In this document: piece after piece, positions 27,439 to 35,152 of the stretch
Layout of the letters: each line of letters starts with the position of its first letter
Position numbering within the stretch: position 1 is the first letter of the stretch
Assembly: GCA_016928865.1 (NCBI GenBank)
Contig: JAFGJX010000028.1
Coordinates: 1 to 58,125, forward strand
DNA length: 58,125 nt
DNA from: Spirochaetota bacterium
Lineage (GTDB): Bacteria; Spirochaetota; UBA4802; UBA5550
Direction: 5' to 3'
Program-made: the position numbers and the translations under genes
The notes under the pieces: model-generated
What the model was told of the DNA's origin: nothing
Seen by the model: the letters and a program-made list of their open reading frames with translations, nothing else
Databases searched by the model: none

Positions 27439-27447
27439 TGATATAAT
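27439..27447 (+). promoter_or_regulatory. Extended -10 promoter for the MaoC gene
   Basis: TGATATAAT combines an extended TG with a perfect TATAAT, about 75 bases before the MaoC start on the plus strand. No clear -35 is needed for this class. Confidence 0.5.
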
Positions 27448-27522
27448 CCTGCTTCGACTCTGGTATATTTGAAATCATAAGGCATGTTGTTTTTTCGATG
27501 GCACGGCGGGATGGAGCGTATA

Positions 27523-28401
27523 ATGGCAAGTGAAACCGTGGGGCTCATGGCTGCCCTTATCAGGAACAGAAATTCCCGGGCGCTGAACCGCGATATGACA
27601 GGATTTGCGCTCGATATACCTGAGCGAGTGGTAGACCGGGTCGGGATCCTGGCCTATGCAAAGGCGACCGGTGATGATAACCCCGCATATACAGGAGAGG
27701 GCGCGGTAGCGCCTCCCTTTTACCTGTCCGGCCTGGTATATGATCAGCTAAAGCTTATTCTCACCCACCGCGAGCTGGGTCTGAATCTTCTGAGGATGGT
27801 CCATGGCGAGCAGGAGGTGATCTGGCATATGCCGGTGCGGGTGGGCGACAGTATCCGCGGCAGGGTGTTTATTAAGGAGATCCGGGACACCCCTGCCGGC
27901 GAGATGATGACCGTCAGCGTGCAGGGGATTGTCAAAAACAGAGTTGCCGCAGAGGCGTTGATGGGCTTCCTAGTCAGGGGCACCGGCAGGCGTCCGGCCC
28001 CGGTGATGCGGGCGGCGGGTGAAGAGCCGGTCCGCGAGGAGGTGTTCCGCACCGAGATCAGAACCTGGGAAGGCCAGCAGCTCTCCTACGCCGTTGTGTC
28101 GGGAGACAACAATTTCATACACACGAGCACTTTCCTGGCGAAAGTGGCGGGATTGCCGCGCACGATCCTCCACGGGGTCTGCTTCATGGCAATGTGCTGC
28201 TCGTCGCTGACGCGACAGCTGCTGGCCGATGACCTCACGCGCCTGAAATTGATACGGGGACGCTTTTCAGCATACGTCCTTCCCGGTCAGACCCTGAGCC
28301 TTGTCGGCTATACGCCTCTGACACGAGGGGAACAACCCTTTGCCGTGTTTAACGGCTCGGGGCAGGCGGTCATGAAGAACGGCCTGTTCATATTCAGGTA
28401 A
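27523..28401 (+). CDS. Double-hotdog MaoC-like (enoyl-CoA hydratase type) protein
   Basis: A 292-aa protein made of two hotdog domains. The N-terminal half (YAKATGDDNPAY) has the MaoC hydratase-2 pattern and the C-terminal half holds SGDNNFIHTSTFLAKVAGLP with TILHG, the catalytic Asp/Asn-His block of (R)-specific enoyl-CoA hydratases. It probably hydrates or dehydrates acyl-CoA intermediates. I chose ATG at 27523 (GGAG 6 bases before); ATGs at 27511 and 27484 are alternatives. It is followed by an AraC regulator and, further on, an acyl-CoA synthetase, consistent with fatty-acid metabolism. Confidence 0.8.
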   Translation: MASETVGLMAALIRNRNSRALNRDMTGFALDIPERVVDRVGILAYAKATGDDNPAYTGEGAVAPPFYLSGLVYDQLKLILTHRELGLNLLRMVHGEQEVIWHMPVRVGDSIRGRVFIKEIRDTPAGEMMTVSVQGIVKNRVAAEALMGFLVRGTGRRPAPVMRAAGEEPVREEVFRTEIRTWEGQQLSYAVVSGDNNFIHTSTFLAKVAGLPRTILHGVCFMAMCCSSLTRQLLADDLTRLKLIRGRFSAYVLPGQTLSLVGYTPLTRGEQPFAVFNGSGQAVMKNGLFIFR

Positions 28402-28423
28402 TATCATTATTCCGCAGGCACGC

Positions 28424-29182
28424 ATGAGTAAAGTAAACATGATGATTGATGAGTGTCGCGATGCAGACAAAGCCATGGCGAACACCGCCGGTCCGCAGGA
28501 GGCACTCTATTCTTCGTGCATCGATCCCGGAGAAACGGGGAGTTCCCGTGTGATCTATATTCATGTAACATCCGCCAGGGATGATTCGCGTCAGACGCGT
28601 CATGGTATCGATGTTGTCGGGGATGGCGGGCTGAACGAAAGAGGGATGCCTGCCACGTCCGTCAGGGTCATATCTGAAAACAGTATTGTCGGGGTGTGCC
28701 GCTTCAATCGACAGTCGCCCTTTTCCGATAGAGATGCCCGGGCTCTCTCTGATCTTCTTGACTCGATCATGCTGCAGTTTGAGTCTGAAGGGCCGCGTGG
28801 TAGAAAAAGCGCCGGCGCCGGCCACGGACGTGACTATCAGATATCTCCCGCGACCAGAGAAAAACTAAAACAGGCGATTGCGTATATTCAGGCAAATTAT
28901 ACCAGCGATATATCGCGTGAGAACCTGGCGGCATCGCTGGATATCAGCCCCAATCATATGAGCAAGTGCTTCAGGGTCTATACCGGCAAGAGATTAAAGG
29001 AATTTATCAATGAGCTTCGCGTCAGAGACGCGGCGGAGAAGCTCATTGAAAGGGATGACAGCATCATCACGGTCGCTTTTTCAGCCGGCTTCGAGAGCCT
29101 GAGCACGTTCAACCGCATGTTTCTGAGGGTGATGGGAGTTGCCCCGGCGGCATACCGTGAAAGGAACAGGCCGTCGCGATAA
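28424..29182 (+). CDS. AraC-family transcriptional regulator
   Basis: A 252-aa soluble regulator. The last 100 residues form the AraC double helix-turn-helix (LAASLDISPNHMSKCFRVY, then IITVAFSAGFESLSTFNRMF and the terminal GVAPAAYRE). The N-terminal 140 residues resemble a degenerate GAF-like sensor (VRVISENSIVGVCRFNRQSP) but I cannot name the family. It starts 22 bases after the MaoC stop, so it is probably co-transcribed and may control the lipid genes around it, including the acyl-CoA synthetase 156 bases downstream. Confidence 0.88.
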   Translation: MSKVNMMIDECRDADKAMANTAGPQEALYSSCIDPGETGSSRVIYIHVTSARDDSRQTRHGIDVVGDGGLNERGMPATSVRVISENSIVGVCRFNRQSPFSDRDARALSDLLDSIMLQFESEGPRGRKSAGAGHGRDYQISPATREKLKQAIAYIQANYTSDISRENLAASLDISPNHMSKCFRVYTGKRLKEFINELRVRDAAEKLIERDDSIITVAFSAGFESLSTFNRMFLRVMGVAPAAYRERNRPSR

Positions 29183-29245
29183 CCGGAGAAGCTCATTCAC
29201 GGGCCGGATGATGTCTTGTTTTTATGGGTCGGGCATAAGAATTAT

Positions 29246-29261
29246 TGGTTTAACGCTTGCA
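29246..29261 (+). promoter_or_regulatory. Candidate sigma-54 (-24/-12) promoter
   Basis: TGGTTTAACGCTTGCA has GG and GC separated by exactly 10 bases, matching the TGGCAC-N5-TTGCA consensus at the invariant positions, 78 bases before the acyl-CoA synthetase start. No sigma-54 activator gene is in the window. Confidence 0.45.
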
Positions 29262-29338
29262 TAATATCCCGCCAGATGTTTTATAATGGAATGGTCTGCG
29301 GTGCAATTATACTATCCCTCGATGAGGAGTGAGTCATC

Positions 29339-31171
29339 ATGAATGAAAAATCAACCATCCAGTATCGGCAGAAAATCGGCCCTCTTGAGTTCCTGGTCAA
29401 GTTCGTGCCGTTTGTCGCGCGTGTACCCTTTATCGCGTATCATGCGATTAAGGGTCTCGGGATGATCAGCGGGAAAAAGAACATGTCATGGGGCCTCATG
29501 CTCGAGACCATCGCGGCACAGTATCCGGAACGCATGGCGATCAAGTCGCACGACGGCATGCTGACATACCGGGAGCTGAATGAAAGCGCGAACAGGTTCG
29601 CGCACTTCCTGAAATCAAAAAAGGTGGCCAGGGGGGACGCGGTTACCGTGTGCATCGACACCAGGCCGGAACTGCTGGTCCTGTACTGCGGCTGTTCGAA
29701 GATCGGGGCGGTATGCTCCATGATAAACATAAACCAGCGGGGCGATTCCCTGGTTCACAGCTTCAATCTCAACAAAGGCAGCGTCATAGTCGTGGGCGAG
29801 GAATGTTACGGCTTCTTCAAGGAAGTGGAAGACTCGGTTGATACGAAAGGGTCCTTTCTCTGCTATGTAAAGGACCCGGCGATCGGCAGGCTGCAGGAAA
29901 AAAACGAGTTAAACGCGCTTCTCCGGGACATGCCGGCGAACAACCTGCCGGAGACGAAAGAGCTGACTGTCAGAGACCGCATCGCGTACGTGTACACGTC
30001 CGGCACCACCGGCGGGCTCCCCAAGGCGGCGGTCATCATCAACAAGCGGGCCCTCTCTGCCATGTTCTGGTGGGGCAGGGTGGTGACGCCGGTACAATCA
30101 CGGCACACCATCTACGTCCCCCTGCCGTTTTTCCACACAAATGCCCTGACCGTGGGCTGGCCGCCGGCATTGTACAGCGGCGCGGCCGTGGCCATCAGGA
30201 GAAAGTTCAGCGCGAGCGGCTTTGTTGATGACGTGAAAAAATTTCAGGCAACTCATTTTATCTATATCGGCGAGGTGTGCCGGTACCTGATGGCCCAGCC
30301 GGGCGTGCCGGGGCAGGACCGGACCACGCTGAAATACATAATCGGGAACGGACTCAGGCCCGATATCTGGAAGAGCTTCAAGAAGCGTTACGGGATAAGG
30401 AAAGTCTACGAGTTCTACGGCGCGGCTGAGGGCGTCGGCGTCCTGACCAATATCATGAATTTCGATTACTGCGTCGGCATGAGCCTGACCCCATATGCCA
30501 TTGTGAAATATGATGTTGAGAATAATTCCATTGTCAGGGATAAGGATGGCATGGCGGTAAAGGCGAAAAAGGGCGAGCCGGGCCTCTGCATCATGGAGAT
30601 ATCGGAGAAGACGCCCTTTTCCGGTTACAGCGACAAGAAGAAGACCGAGGAAAAGATACTCAGGGACGTTTTCAGAAAGGGCGACGCCTGGTTCAACACC
30701 GGGGACATGCTCCGGAATATGGGCTACGGGCAGGCGCAGTTTGTCGACCGGCTGGGGGATACCTTCCGCTGGAAGGGCGAAAACGTGGCGACCGGGGAAG
30801 TGGAGAAAGCGCTCGATTCTTTTAAGGGAGTGGAATCCTCGGCGGTGTACGGCGTCGCCATGCCGGCGGGAGACGGGAAGGCGGGCATGGCTGCGGTTAT
30901 CGCGGATGGCGGGAGTCTTGACTTCAGCGCGCTGGCGGAGCACCTCAGGTCGGCCCTTCCCAAGTATGCGGTGCCCCTGTTCATTCGTCTGGTGCGGGAT
31001 TTCGAATGGACGCCCACGCATAAGATCAAGAAAACCGCTCTGAAATCCGACGGCTATGACAGAAAGAAGGTGAGTGGCGGACTGTATGTCCTTCTGCCCG
31101 GCACGGATACCTATGTTCCTGTTGATGACGCAATGTATAAAGAGATTATAAGCGGCGCGTATAAGTTTTAA
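29339..31171 (+). CDS. FATP/FadD6-like long-chain acyl-CoA synthetase
   Basis: A 610-aa ATP-dependent ligase of the ANL superfamily. The P-loop-like A3 motif is YTSGTTGGLPKAAVI; A5 is YGAAEG; the A7 region is WFNTGDMLR; RWKGENVATGEVE is the hinge and FATP signature; and a C-terminal TPTHKIKKTAL supplies the catalytic Lys. The segment PLPFFHTNALTVGWP is typical of very-long-chain FATP-type synthetases. It would activate fatty or related acids to CoA esters, perhaps with vectorial uptake. Its start has GAGGAG upstream. The adjacent MaoC and regulator genes support a lipid-catabolic role. Confidence 0.9.
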   Translation: MNEKSTIQYRQKIGPLEFLVKFVPFVARVPFIAYHAIKGLGMISGKKNMSWGLMLETIAAQYPERMAIKSHDGMLTYRELNESANRFAHFLKSKKVARGDAVTVCIDTRPELLVLYCGCSKIGAVCSMININQRGDSLVHSFNLNKGSVIVVGEECYGFFKEVEDSVDTKGSFLCYVKDPAIGRLQEKNELNALLRDMPANNLPETKELTVRDRIAYVYTSGTTGGLPKAAVIINKRALSAMFWWGRVVTPVQSRHTIYVPLPFFHTNALTVGWPPALYSGAAVAIRRKFSASGFVDDVKKFQATHFIYIGEVCRYLMAQPGVPGQDRTTLKYIIGNGLRPDIWKSFKKRYGIRKVYEFYGAAEGVGVLTNIMNFDYCVGMSLTPYAIVKYDVENNSIVRDKDGMAVKAKKGEPGLCIMEISEKTPFSGYSDKKKTEEKILRDVFRKGDAWFNTGDMLRNMGYGQAQFVDRLGDTFRWKGENVATGEVEKALDSFKGVESSAVYGVAMPAGDGKAGMAAVIADGGSLDFSALAEHLRSALPKYAVPLFIRLVRDFEWTPTHKIKKTALKSDGYDRKKVSGGLYVLLPGTDTYVPVDDAMYKEIISGAYKF

Positions 31172-31301
31172 GCTGGGATGCGATTCGGGTCGGACGTGGC
31201 TATGCCCCATTACGCCGGTGGAATATCGTGTGCCGGACCCGGTTCAGATGCTTGTCCGGGCATGTCGCTGTCCCCGGTTTCCCGGATAATTATTTATGAT
31301 A

Positions 31302-31330
31302 TTGACAATACCGTTCAATTAACATACAAT
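31302..31330 (+). promoter_or_regulatory. Sigma-70 promoter of the methyltransferase-aldolase pair
   Basis: TTGACA, a 17-base spacer, then TACAAT: near-consensus at ideal spacing, 64 bases before the ICMT gene. A strong housekeeping-type promoter. Confidence 0.65.
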
Positions 31331-31393
31331 AAGGGGGTTAAGATAAACTCGTAGCTTCGCATTGAGGCGCCCTTTAATGTATTGAGGTGAAAG

Positions 31394-32017
31394 ATGGATG
31401 TGGTATACTCCAATGTAAAATGGTTTGCTGTTGCGTATATTATTCTATTTCAGACTTTTTTTATCCTGAAAAATATTATAACCCGCAAAAAAACCGGCGT
31501 GGCCGTTAATGCGGCGAACCGGGACGTAAAAAATATTGTACTCTGCTTCGTTCTCGTTTTTTCGGTGTCAATTTTTTCTCTCTTCTTTCCCGCTTTTTAT
31601 GCCAGGGTAATTCCGATTGATGTAATGAAAAACAGCGCCGGTGTTCTGATTGCCGGTATGGTTTTTCTTGTTGGGGCTTTTATTCTCGCCCTTGTTTCTT
31701 CGATCCAACTGGGTGCATCCTGGCGTGTTGGGGTTCTTGAGCATCAGAGGGTAGACCTGGTGGATGAAGGCGTATACCGGTTCTGCCGCAATCCATATTT
31801 TGTAGCTTATTTTATGCAGATTGCAGGATTTTTTTTAATAGCACCCAGCGTAATTCTGTTAATGCTGGTTGTAATTTCTCTTCTATATATTCATCGAATG
31901 GTAATTAAGGAAGAAAAGTATTTGATGGATCTTCATGGGACGACATATGCAGAGTATTGCAGGCGAACCGGCAGGTACCTGCCTAAATTCAGAATCAAAG
32001 AAAAATGTTTGAGGTGA
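31394..32017 (+). CDS. Isoprenylcysteine carboxyl methyltransferase-family membrane protein
   Basis: A 207-aa integral-membrane protein with about five hydrophobic segments. The C-terminal half carries the family signature: DEGVYRFCRNPYFVAYF, the paired helices, and KEEKYLMDLHGTTYAEYCRR with the Glu/Tyr pattern that binds S-adenosylmethionine in ICMT enzymes. Bacterial members methylate diverse carboxyl or lipid substrates; the target here is unknown. The ribosome site GAGGTGAAAG is good. The next gene starts 4 bases after its stop, so the two form an operon. Confidence 0.85.
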   Translation: MDVVYSNVKWFAVAYIILFQTFFILKNIITRKKTGVAVNAANRDVKNIVLCFVLVFSVSIFSLFFPAFYARVIPIDVMKNSAGVLIAGMVFLVGAFILALVSSIQLGASWRVGVLEHQRVDLVDEGVYRFCRNPYFVAYFMQIAGFFLIAPSVILLMLVVISLLYIHRMVIKEEKYLMDLHGTTYAEYCRRTGRYLPKFRIKEKCLR

Positions 32018-32021
32018 TGTC

Positions 32022-33005
32022 ATGGCAGGCGAAGGAAGATATCACGGGGTGTACCCTGTTGTGCCGACCCCATTGAACCCGGATGAAAGTCTTGACCTTA
32101 ATGGGCTGAAGCATCTGGTCGAATATTACATATCCGAAGGCTGCCATGGCCTGCTCGTTCTCGGCAGCGGAGGTGAATCACCCTATTTTTCTATTGATGA
32201 GAAATTCAGTATTGTTAAAGCAGTTACACAAAAAGTAAAAAATAGAATTCCGGTCATTGTCGGCTGTACCTTTCTCAGCCTTGCTGAAATTGTGGCTTTT
32301 TTTAAAAGAGTGGACAGGATCCTTTTCGATGCCTACCTGGTGGCGCTCCCCGCCTATTATCCACTGCGCTTCAACGATGTGTTCTCTTTCTATTCCCGTA
32401 TCACCCGGTCCACCAGAAAACAGGTCATGTATTATCATTTTCCCCAGATCACCGGATTGTTCTTTAAACCTGATGAAATGAAGAAACTGTATACCATCAG
32501 CGGTATAATCGGGGCAAAAGAAAGCTCCGTGTGCAGGGCTGAAATGAAGCGGAACATACGGAATGCGTCCGGCCATAATTTCTCGCTGTTCAGCGGGACC
32601 AGCCAGCTCCTCCTGGCGAATTTGAAATCAGGGGGCTCGGGCGTCATGTGCTCCATCCCCTCTGTGGCTCCCGGGGCGGTTGTTGAATGCTATACGAGCT
32701 GGATGGCCGGGGACTACCGTAACGCGCGCCGGATCGAGGACGCTATCTACAGGCATATCGGGCTCATGAACAGCTTCAAAATTCCGGCTGCTGCTCAAAA
32801 GATCGCCTTCAAGGCCGTAACCCGCCTGCCGTTCCCCACCATGATCGGCAGGAGCTCCCGGCAGGCGGTTTTTAAAGAAACGCTGCGGCAGCTGGGACAC
32901 CCCGTCAGGCCGACCGTGAGGTCTCCTCTTCCGCAGATCACGGAAACTGACCGGAAACATATTTCAGCCATGATAGAGGGCTCTGATATTTTACGCAGGA
33001 TATGA
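32022..33005 (+). CDS. DapA/NAL-family class I aldolase
   Basis: A 327-aa TIM-barrel enzyme of the dihydrodipicolinate synthase/N-acetylneuraminate lyase family. VVPTPLNPDESLD is the N-terminal strand, GSGGESPYFS the substrate carboxylate-binding loop (DapA has G(T/S)TGE), YYHFP holds the catalytic Tyr, and IGAKESS near residue 165 holds the Schiff-base Lys. The GSGGE loop and lack of lysine-operon neighbours suggest a different 2-keto acid lyase rather than lysine synthesis. It is paired with the methyltransferase upstream. Confidence 0.85.
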   Translation: MAGEGRYHGVYPVVPTPLNPDESLDLNGLKHLVEYYISEGCHGLLVLGSGGESPYFSIDEKFSIVKAVTQKVKNRIPVIVGCTFLSLAEIVAFFKRVDRILFDAYLVALPAYYPLRFNDVFSFYSRITRSTRKQVMYYHFPQITGLFFKPDEMKKLYTISGIIGAKESSVCRAEMKRNIRNASGHNFSLFSGTSQLLLANLKSGGSGVMCSIPSVAPGAVVECYTSWMAGDYRNARRIEDAIYRHIGLMNSFKIPAAAQKIAFKAVTRLPFPTMIGRSSRQAVFKETLRQLGHPVRPTVRSPLPQITETDRKHISAMIEGSDILRRI

Positions 33006-33057
33006 TCAGGGGCCGGTCTTTTTCATCTGCAATGGAAATGTGTAATCGGCGAAGACT

Positions 33058-34512
33058 TCATTTCCGCCAGAAGCCCGGCGTAAACAGGACGAGAACGGTG
33101 TACAGCTCCAGCCGTCCCGCCAGCATGGCGAAGCAGAGAGCCCATTTGACATGGCTTTCAAAAAAGGAGTAGTTGTCCATCGGCCCGACCCTGCCGAAAC
33201 CCGGCCCTATCCCTCCCTGCGTCGCCAGCACGGCGGTAAATGAAGTGGTGATGTCGTGCCCGGCCGAGGCCACGATGGTCGTGACCGCCAGCAGAACCGC
33301 GGCGTACAGGAAGAAGAAAGCGGAGATGGCATATACGATATTTTTTCTCACCATGCTGCCGTTCAATTTCAGAGTGAACACGCCCCGGGGATGCACCAGT
33401 ATCTTCATCTCGTTGACGGCCTGCTTGAACAGCACCACGAGCCTCATCACCTTGACCCCGCCGGAGGTGGAGCCGGTGCAGCCGCCCACGAACATGAGTA
33501 TGAACAGCACGATCTGGCCCATGAGGGGCCACTGCTCGTAGTCGGCGCTGGCGAACCCGGTGGCGGTCATTATGCTGGCCACCTGGAATGACGCATAGCG
33601 CAGGCTTTTCCCCACCGTCGGATAGATGTTCCCGTACAGGGAAAACGCCACCAGCGCCGTCGCCGCCGCCAGTATCAGGAGATACGCCTTCAATTCACTG
33701 TCGCGGAATATGGGCTTGAGCCTGCCGGTGAACAGACGGTAATGGAGCGTGAAATTAATCCCGGCCAGCATCATGAAGAGCGTGATGACTCCCTCGATAT
33801 ACGCGGAATGGAAATAGCCCACGCCCGCGTTTTTTGTGGAGAAGCCGCCTGTCGCGATAGAGCCGAAGGTGTGCGTGGTCGCGTCAAAGAGGTCCATGCC
33901 GCCCAGCATGAGGAGAAGCGTTTCCGCAATGGTGAACCCGATATAGATGAACCAGAGCCGCTTCGCGGTGTCGGCGATGCGCGGCGTGAGCCTGTCGACC
34001 GTGGGGCCCGGCGCCTCGGCCTGTATGAGCTGGAGCCCGCCGATGCCCATCAGCGGCAGTATGGCCACCGCGAGCACGACGATTCCCATGCCTCCCAGCC
34101 AGTGGGTCAGGGAGCGCCAGAACAGCAGGGAGCGGGGGAGGGACTCGATATCCGCAAGGATTGAAGCCCCGGTGGTCGTGAAACCGGACATGGTTTCGAA
34201 AAAAGCGTCTGTGAATGAAGGGATGCCTCCGGAAATGTAAAAGGGCATGGCGCCGATTGCCGCCATTGCGATCCAGCTCAGGGTAACGATGAGGAAGCCG
34301 TCCCTGGTTGAAAGAAGTTTTATTCTGCGTCCCCTGATAAAGATAAGTGCAATGACTGACAGGACGATCACGATAGATATTGTTATCGCGAAGGCCCTGA
34401 ACGCGAGGGCCTCGGACAAATAGAGCGCGATGCCGGCCGGCGCCGCCATAAAAACAGCGAGTATGATGCAAAGGAGAGAGATGATTTTTATTATTATGAG
34501 GAGATTCATCAT
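33058..34512 (-). CDS. trkH: TrkH-family potassium uptake channel subunit
   Basis: A 484-aa membrane protein with about ten to twelve hydrophobic segments. It has the four pore-loop repeats of the Trk/Ktr/HKT family: TTGASIL near residue 117, TGGFST in the second, TATGFAS in the third and GGIGPG in the fourth, each with the selectivity-filter Gly. It imports K+ together with a cytoplasmic TrkA/KtrA gating ring, not encoded here. AAGGTG lies 7 bases before ATG 34512; a GTG two codons upstream is the alternative. A c-di-AMP riboswitch with terminator precedes it, so c-di-AMP probably shuts the gene off. Confidence 0.93.
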   Translation of the reverse strand: MMNLLIIIKIISLLCIILAVFMAAPAGIALYLSEALAFRAFAITISIVIVLSVIALIFIRGRRIKLLSTRDGFLIVTLSWIAMAAIGAMPFYISGGIPSFTDAFFETMSGFTTTGASILADIESLPRSLLFWRSLTHWLGGMGIVVLAVAILPLMGIGGLQLIQAEAPGPTVDRLTPRIADTAKRLWFIYIGFTIAETLLLMLGGMDLFDATTHTFGSIATGGFSTKNAGVGYFHSAYIEGVITLFMMLAGINFTLHYRLFTGRLKPIFRDSELKAYLLILAAATALVAFSLYGNIYPTVGKSLRYASFQVASIMTATGFASADYEQWPLMGQIVLFILMFVGGCTGSTSGGVKVMRLVVLFKQAVNEMKILVHPRGVFTLKLNGSMVRKNIVYAISAFFFLYAAVLLAVTTIVASAGHDITTSFTAVLATQGGIGPGFGRVGPMDNYSFFESHVKWALCFAMLAGRLELYTVLVLFTPGFWRK

Positions 34513-34706
34513 GCACACACCTTGGTGCCCGAGTGGTATTCTCTATCCGATGGATGAGGGCTTGTTCGGCGATGAAAATGGCGTGGGCCAGAACCCGCGA
34601 TACAGTCGGGCGGACATGTTTTTGTGCGATATGCCTTCTCCCGCAGAGAAGGACTGGCATAATATGATTCCATGAATCCTCACGGTAAAGGCATGAGGCA
34701 TGGATA

Positions 34707-34734
34707 TAAAAAAACTGCCGGCACATCGGCAGTT
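34707..34734 (-). terminator. Riboswitch-linked intrinsic terminator
   Basis: On the minus strand, AACTGCCG / CGGCAGTT forms an 8-bp stem with a 6-base loop followed by a run of seven T. It lies between the c-di-AMP riboswitch and trkH, so it is probably the expression platform rather than the end of a gene. Confidence 0.85.
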
Positions 34735-34875
34735 CGCTTATTCCTGTCAGATGCCCTTCCAAAAGCCTGCGAGGTTAGCTGGCGGGCTCGGGTCTGGAAG
34801 TACCCTATCCTTAACAGGAATACGCCCCATTTAATCGGGTCCCCCGTATCCATGGTTCCCATGGATTTCGGCTAC
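34735..34875 (-). promoter_or_regulatory. c-di-AMP riboswitch (ydaO-yuaA type) upstream of trkH
   Basis: On the minus strand I see the ydaO signature pieces in order: GCCGAAATCC, GGGGGACCCG, TGGGGCGTATTCC, GGATAGGGTACTTCC, GACCCGAGCCCG, CAGCTAACCTCGCAGGC and GGAAGGG. The CAGCTAACCTCG and AGGGTACTTCC blocks are highly characteristic. Length (about 140 nt) fits. ydaO RNAs bind c-di-AMP and usually switch off K+ transporters and cell-wall genes, and here the next gene is trkH behind a terminator hairpin, which strongly supports the call. Confidence 0.88.
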
Positions 34876-34891
34876 ATTCTATCGTGAACAA

Positions 34892-34918
34892 TTTATACGC
34901 GAAATATTAAAATGTCAA
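34892..34918 (-). promoter_or_regulatory. Promoter of the trkH leader
   Basis: On the minus strand TTGACA (34918-34913) and TATAAA/TAAATT 15-17 bases on give a near-consensus sigma-70 promoter. Transcription would start just before the riboswitch. Confidence 0.65.
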
Positions 34919-35152
34919 CTACTTGTGTGGTTTTTTTCAGTTATGATATTTTTTGCAAGTCATGAGACCTCAGGGGCGAAACCTCTTGTCACGCGCCGGT
35001 GAAGCTTTCCGGCGAACACGAGACCCGATTTTACAACAAGTTAATTTTTATATCCTGCTTGACGTAAAATAAATTTTCTGCATTGATGAATTGTCAATTG
35101 ATCTCCCTCTATCGTGCAGTAATAATCTGTTGTTATACGGTCAGGAGTTTGT
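34919..35152. other. Intergenic region upstream of the chemoreceptor gene
   Basis: It contains two small GC-rich hairpins at about 34972-35015 (AGGGG/CCTCT and CGCCGG/CCGGCG) in an otherwise AT-rich stretch, then CAACAAGTTAATT at 35034-35046, which recurs at 57116. It may be a structured leader or a repeat remnant. No gene was seen. Confidence 0.35.

Larger units (their letters stand above)
27035..27522. other. Intergenic region between divergent SGNH and MaoC genes
   Basis: About 490 bases. It holds an inverted repeat at 27305-27344 and an extended -10 at 27439. An open frame on the minus strand (27031-27309) shows no family features, no good ribosome site and unusual composition, so I do not call it a gene. 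Confidence 0.45.

Noticed and set aside
34960..35046. Second riboswitch (c-di-GMP type) before the chemoreceptor
   Set aside because: Two small hairpins are present but none of the conserved GEMM-I or c-di-GMP-II blocks can be found.
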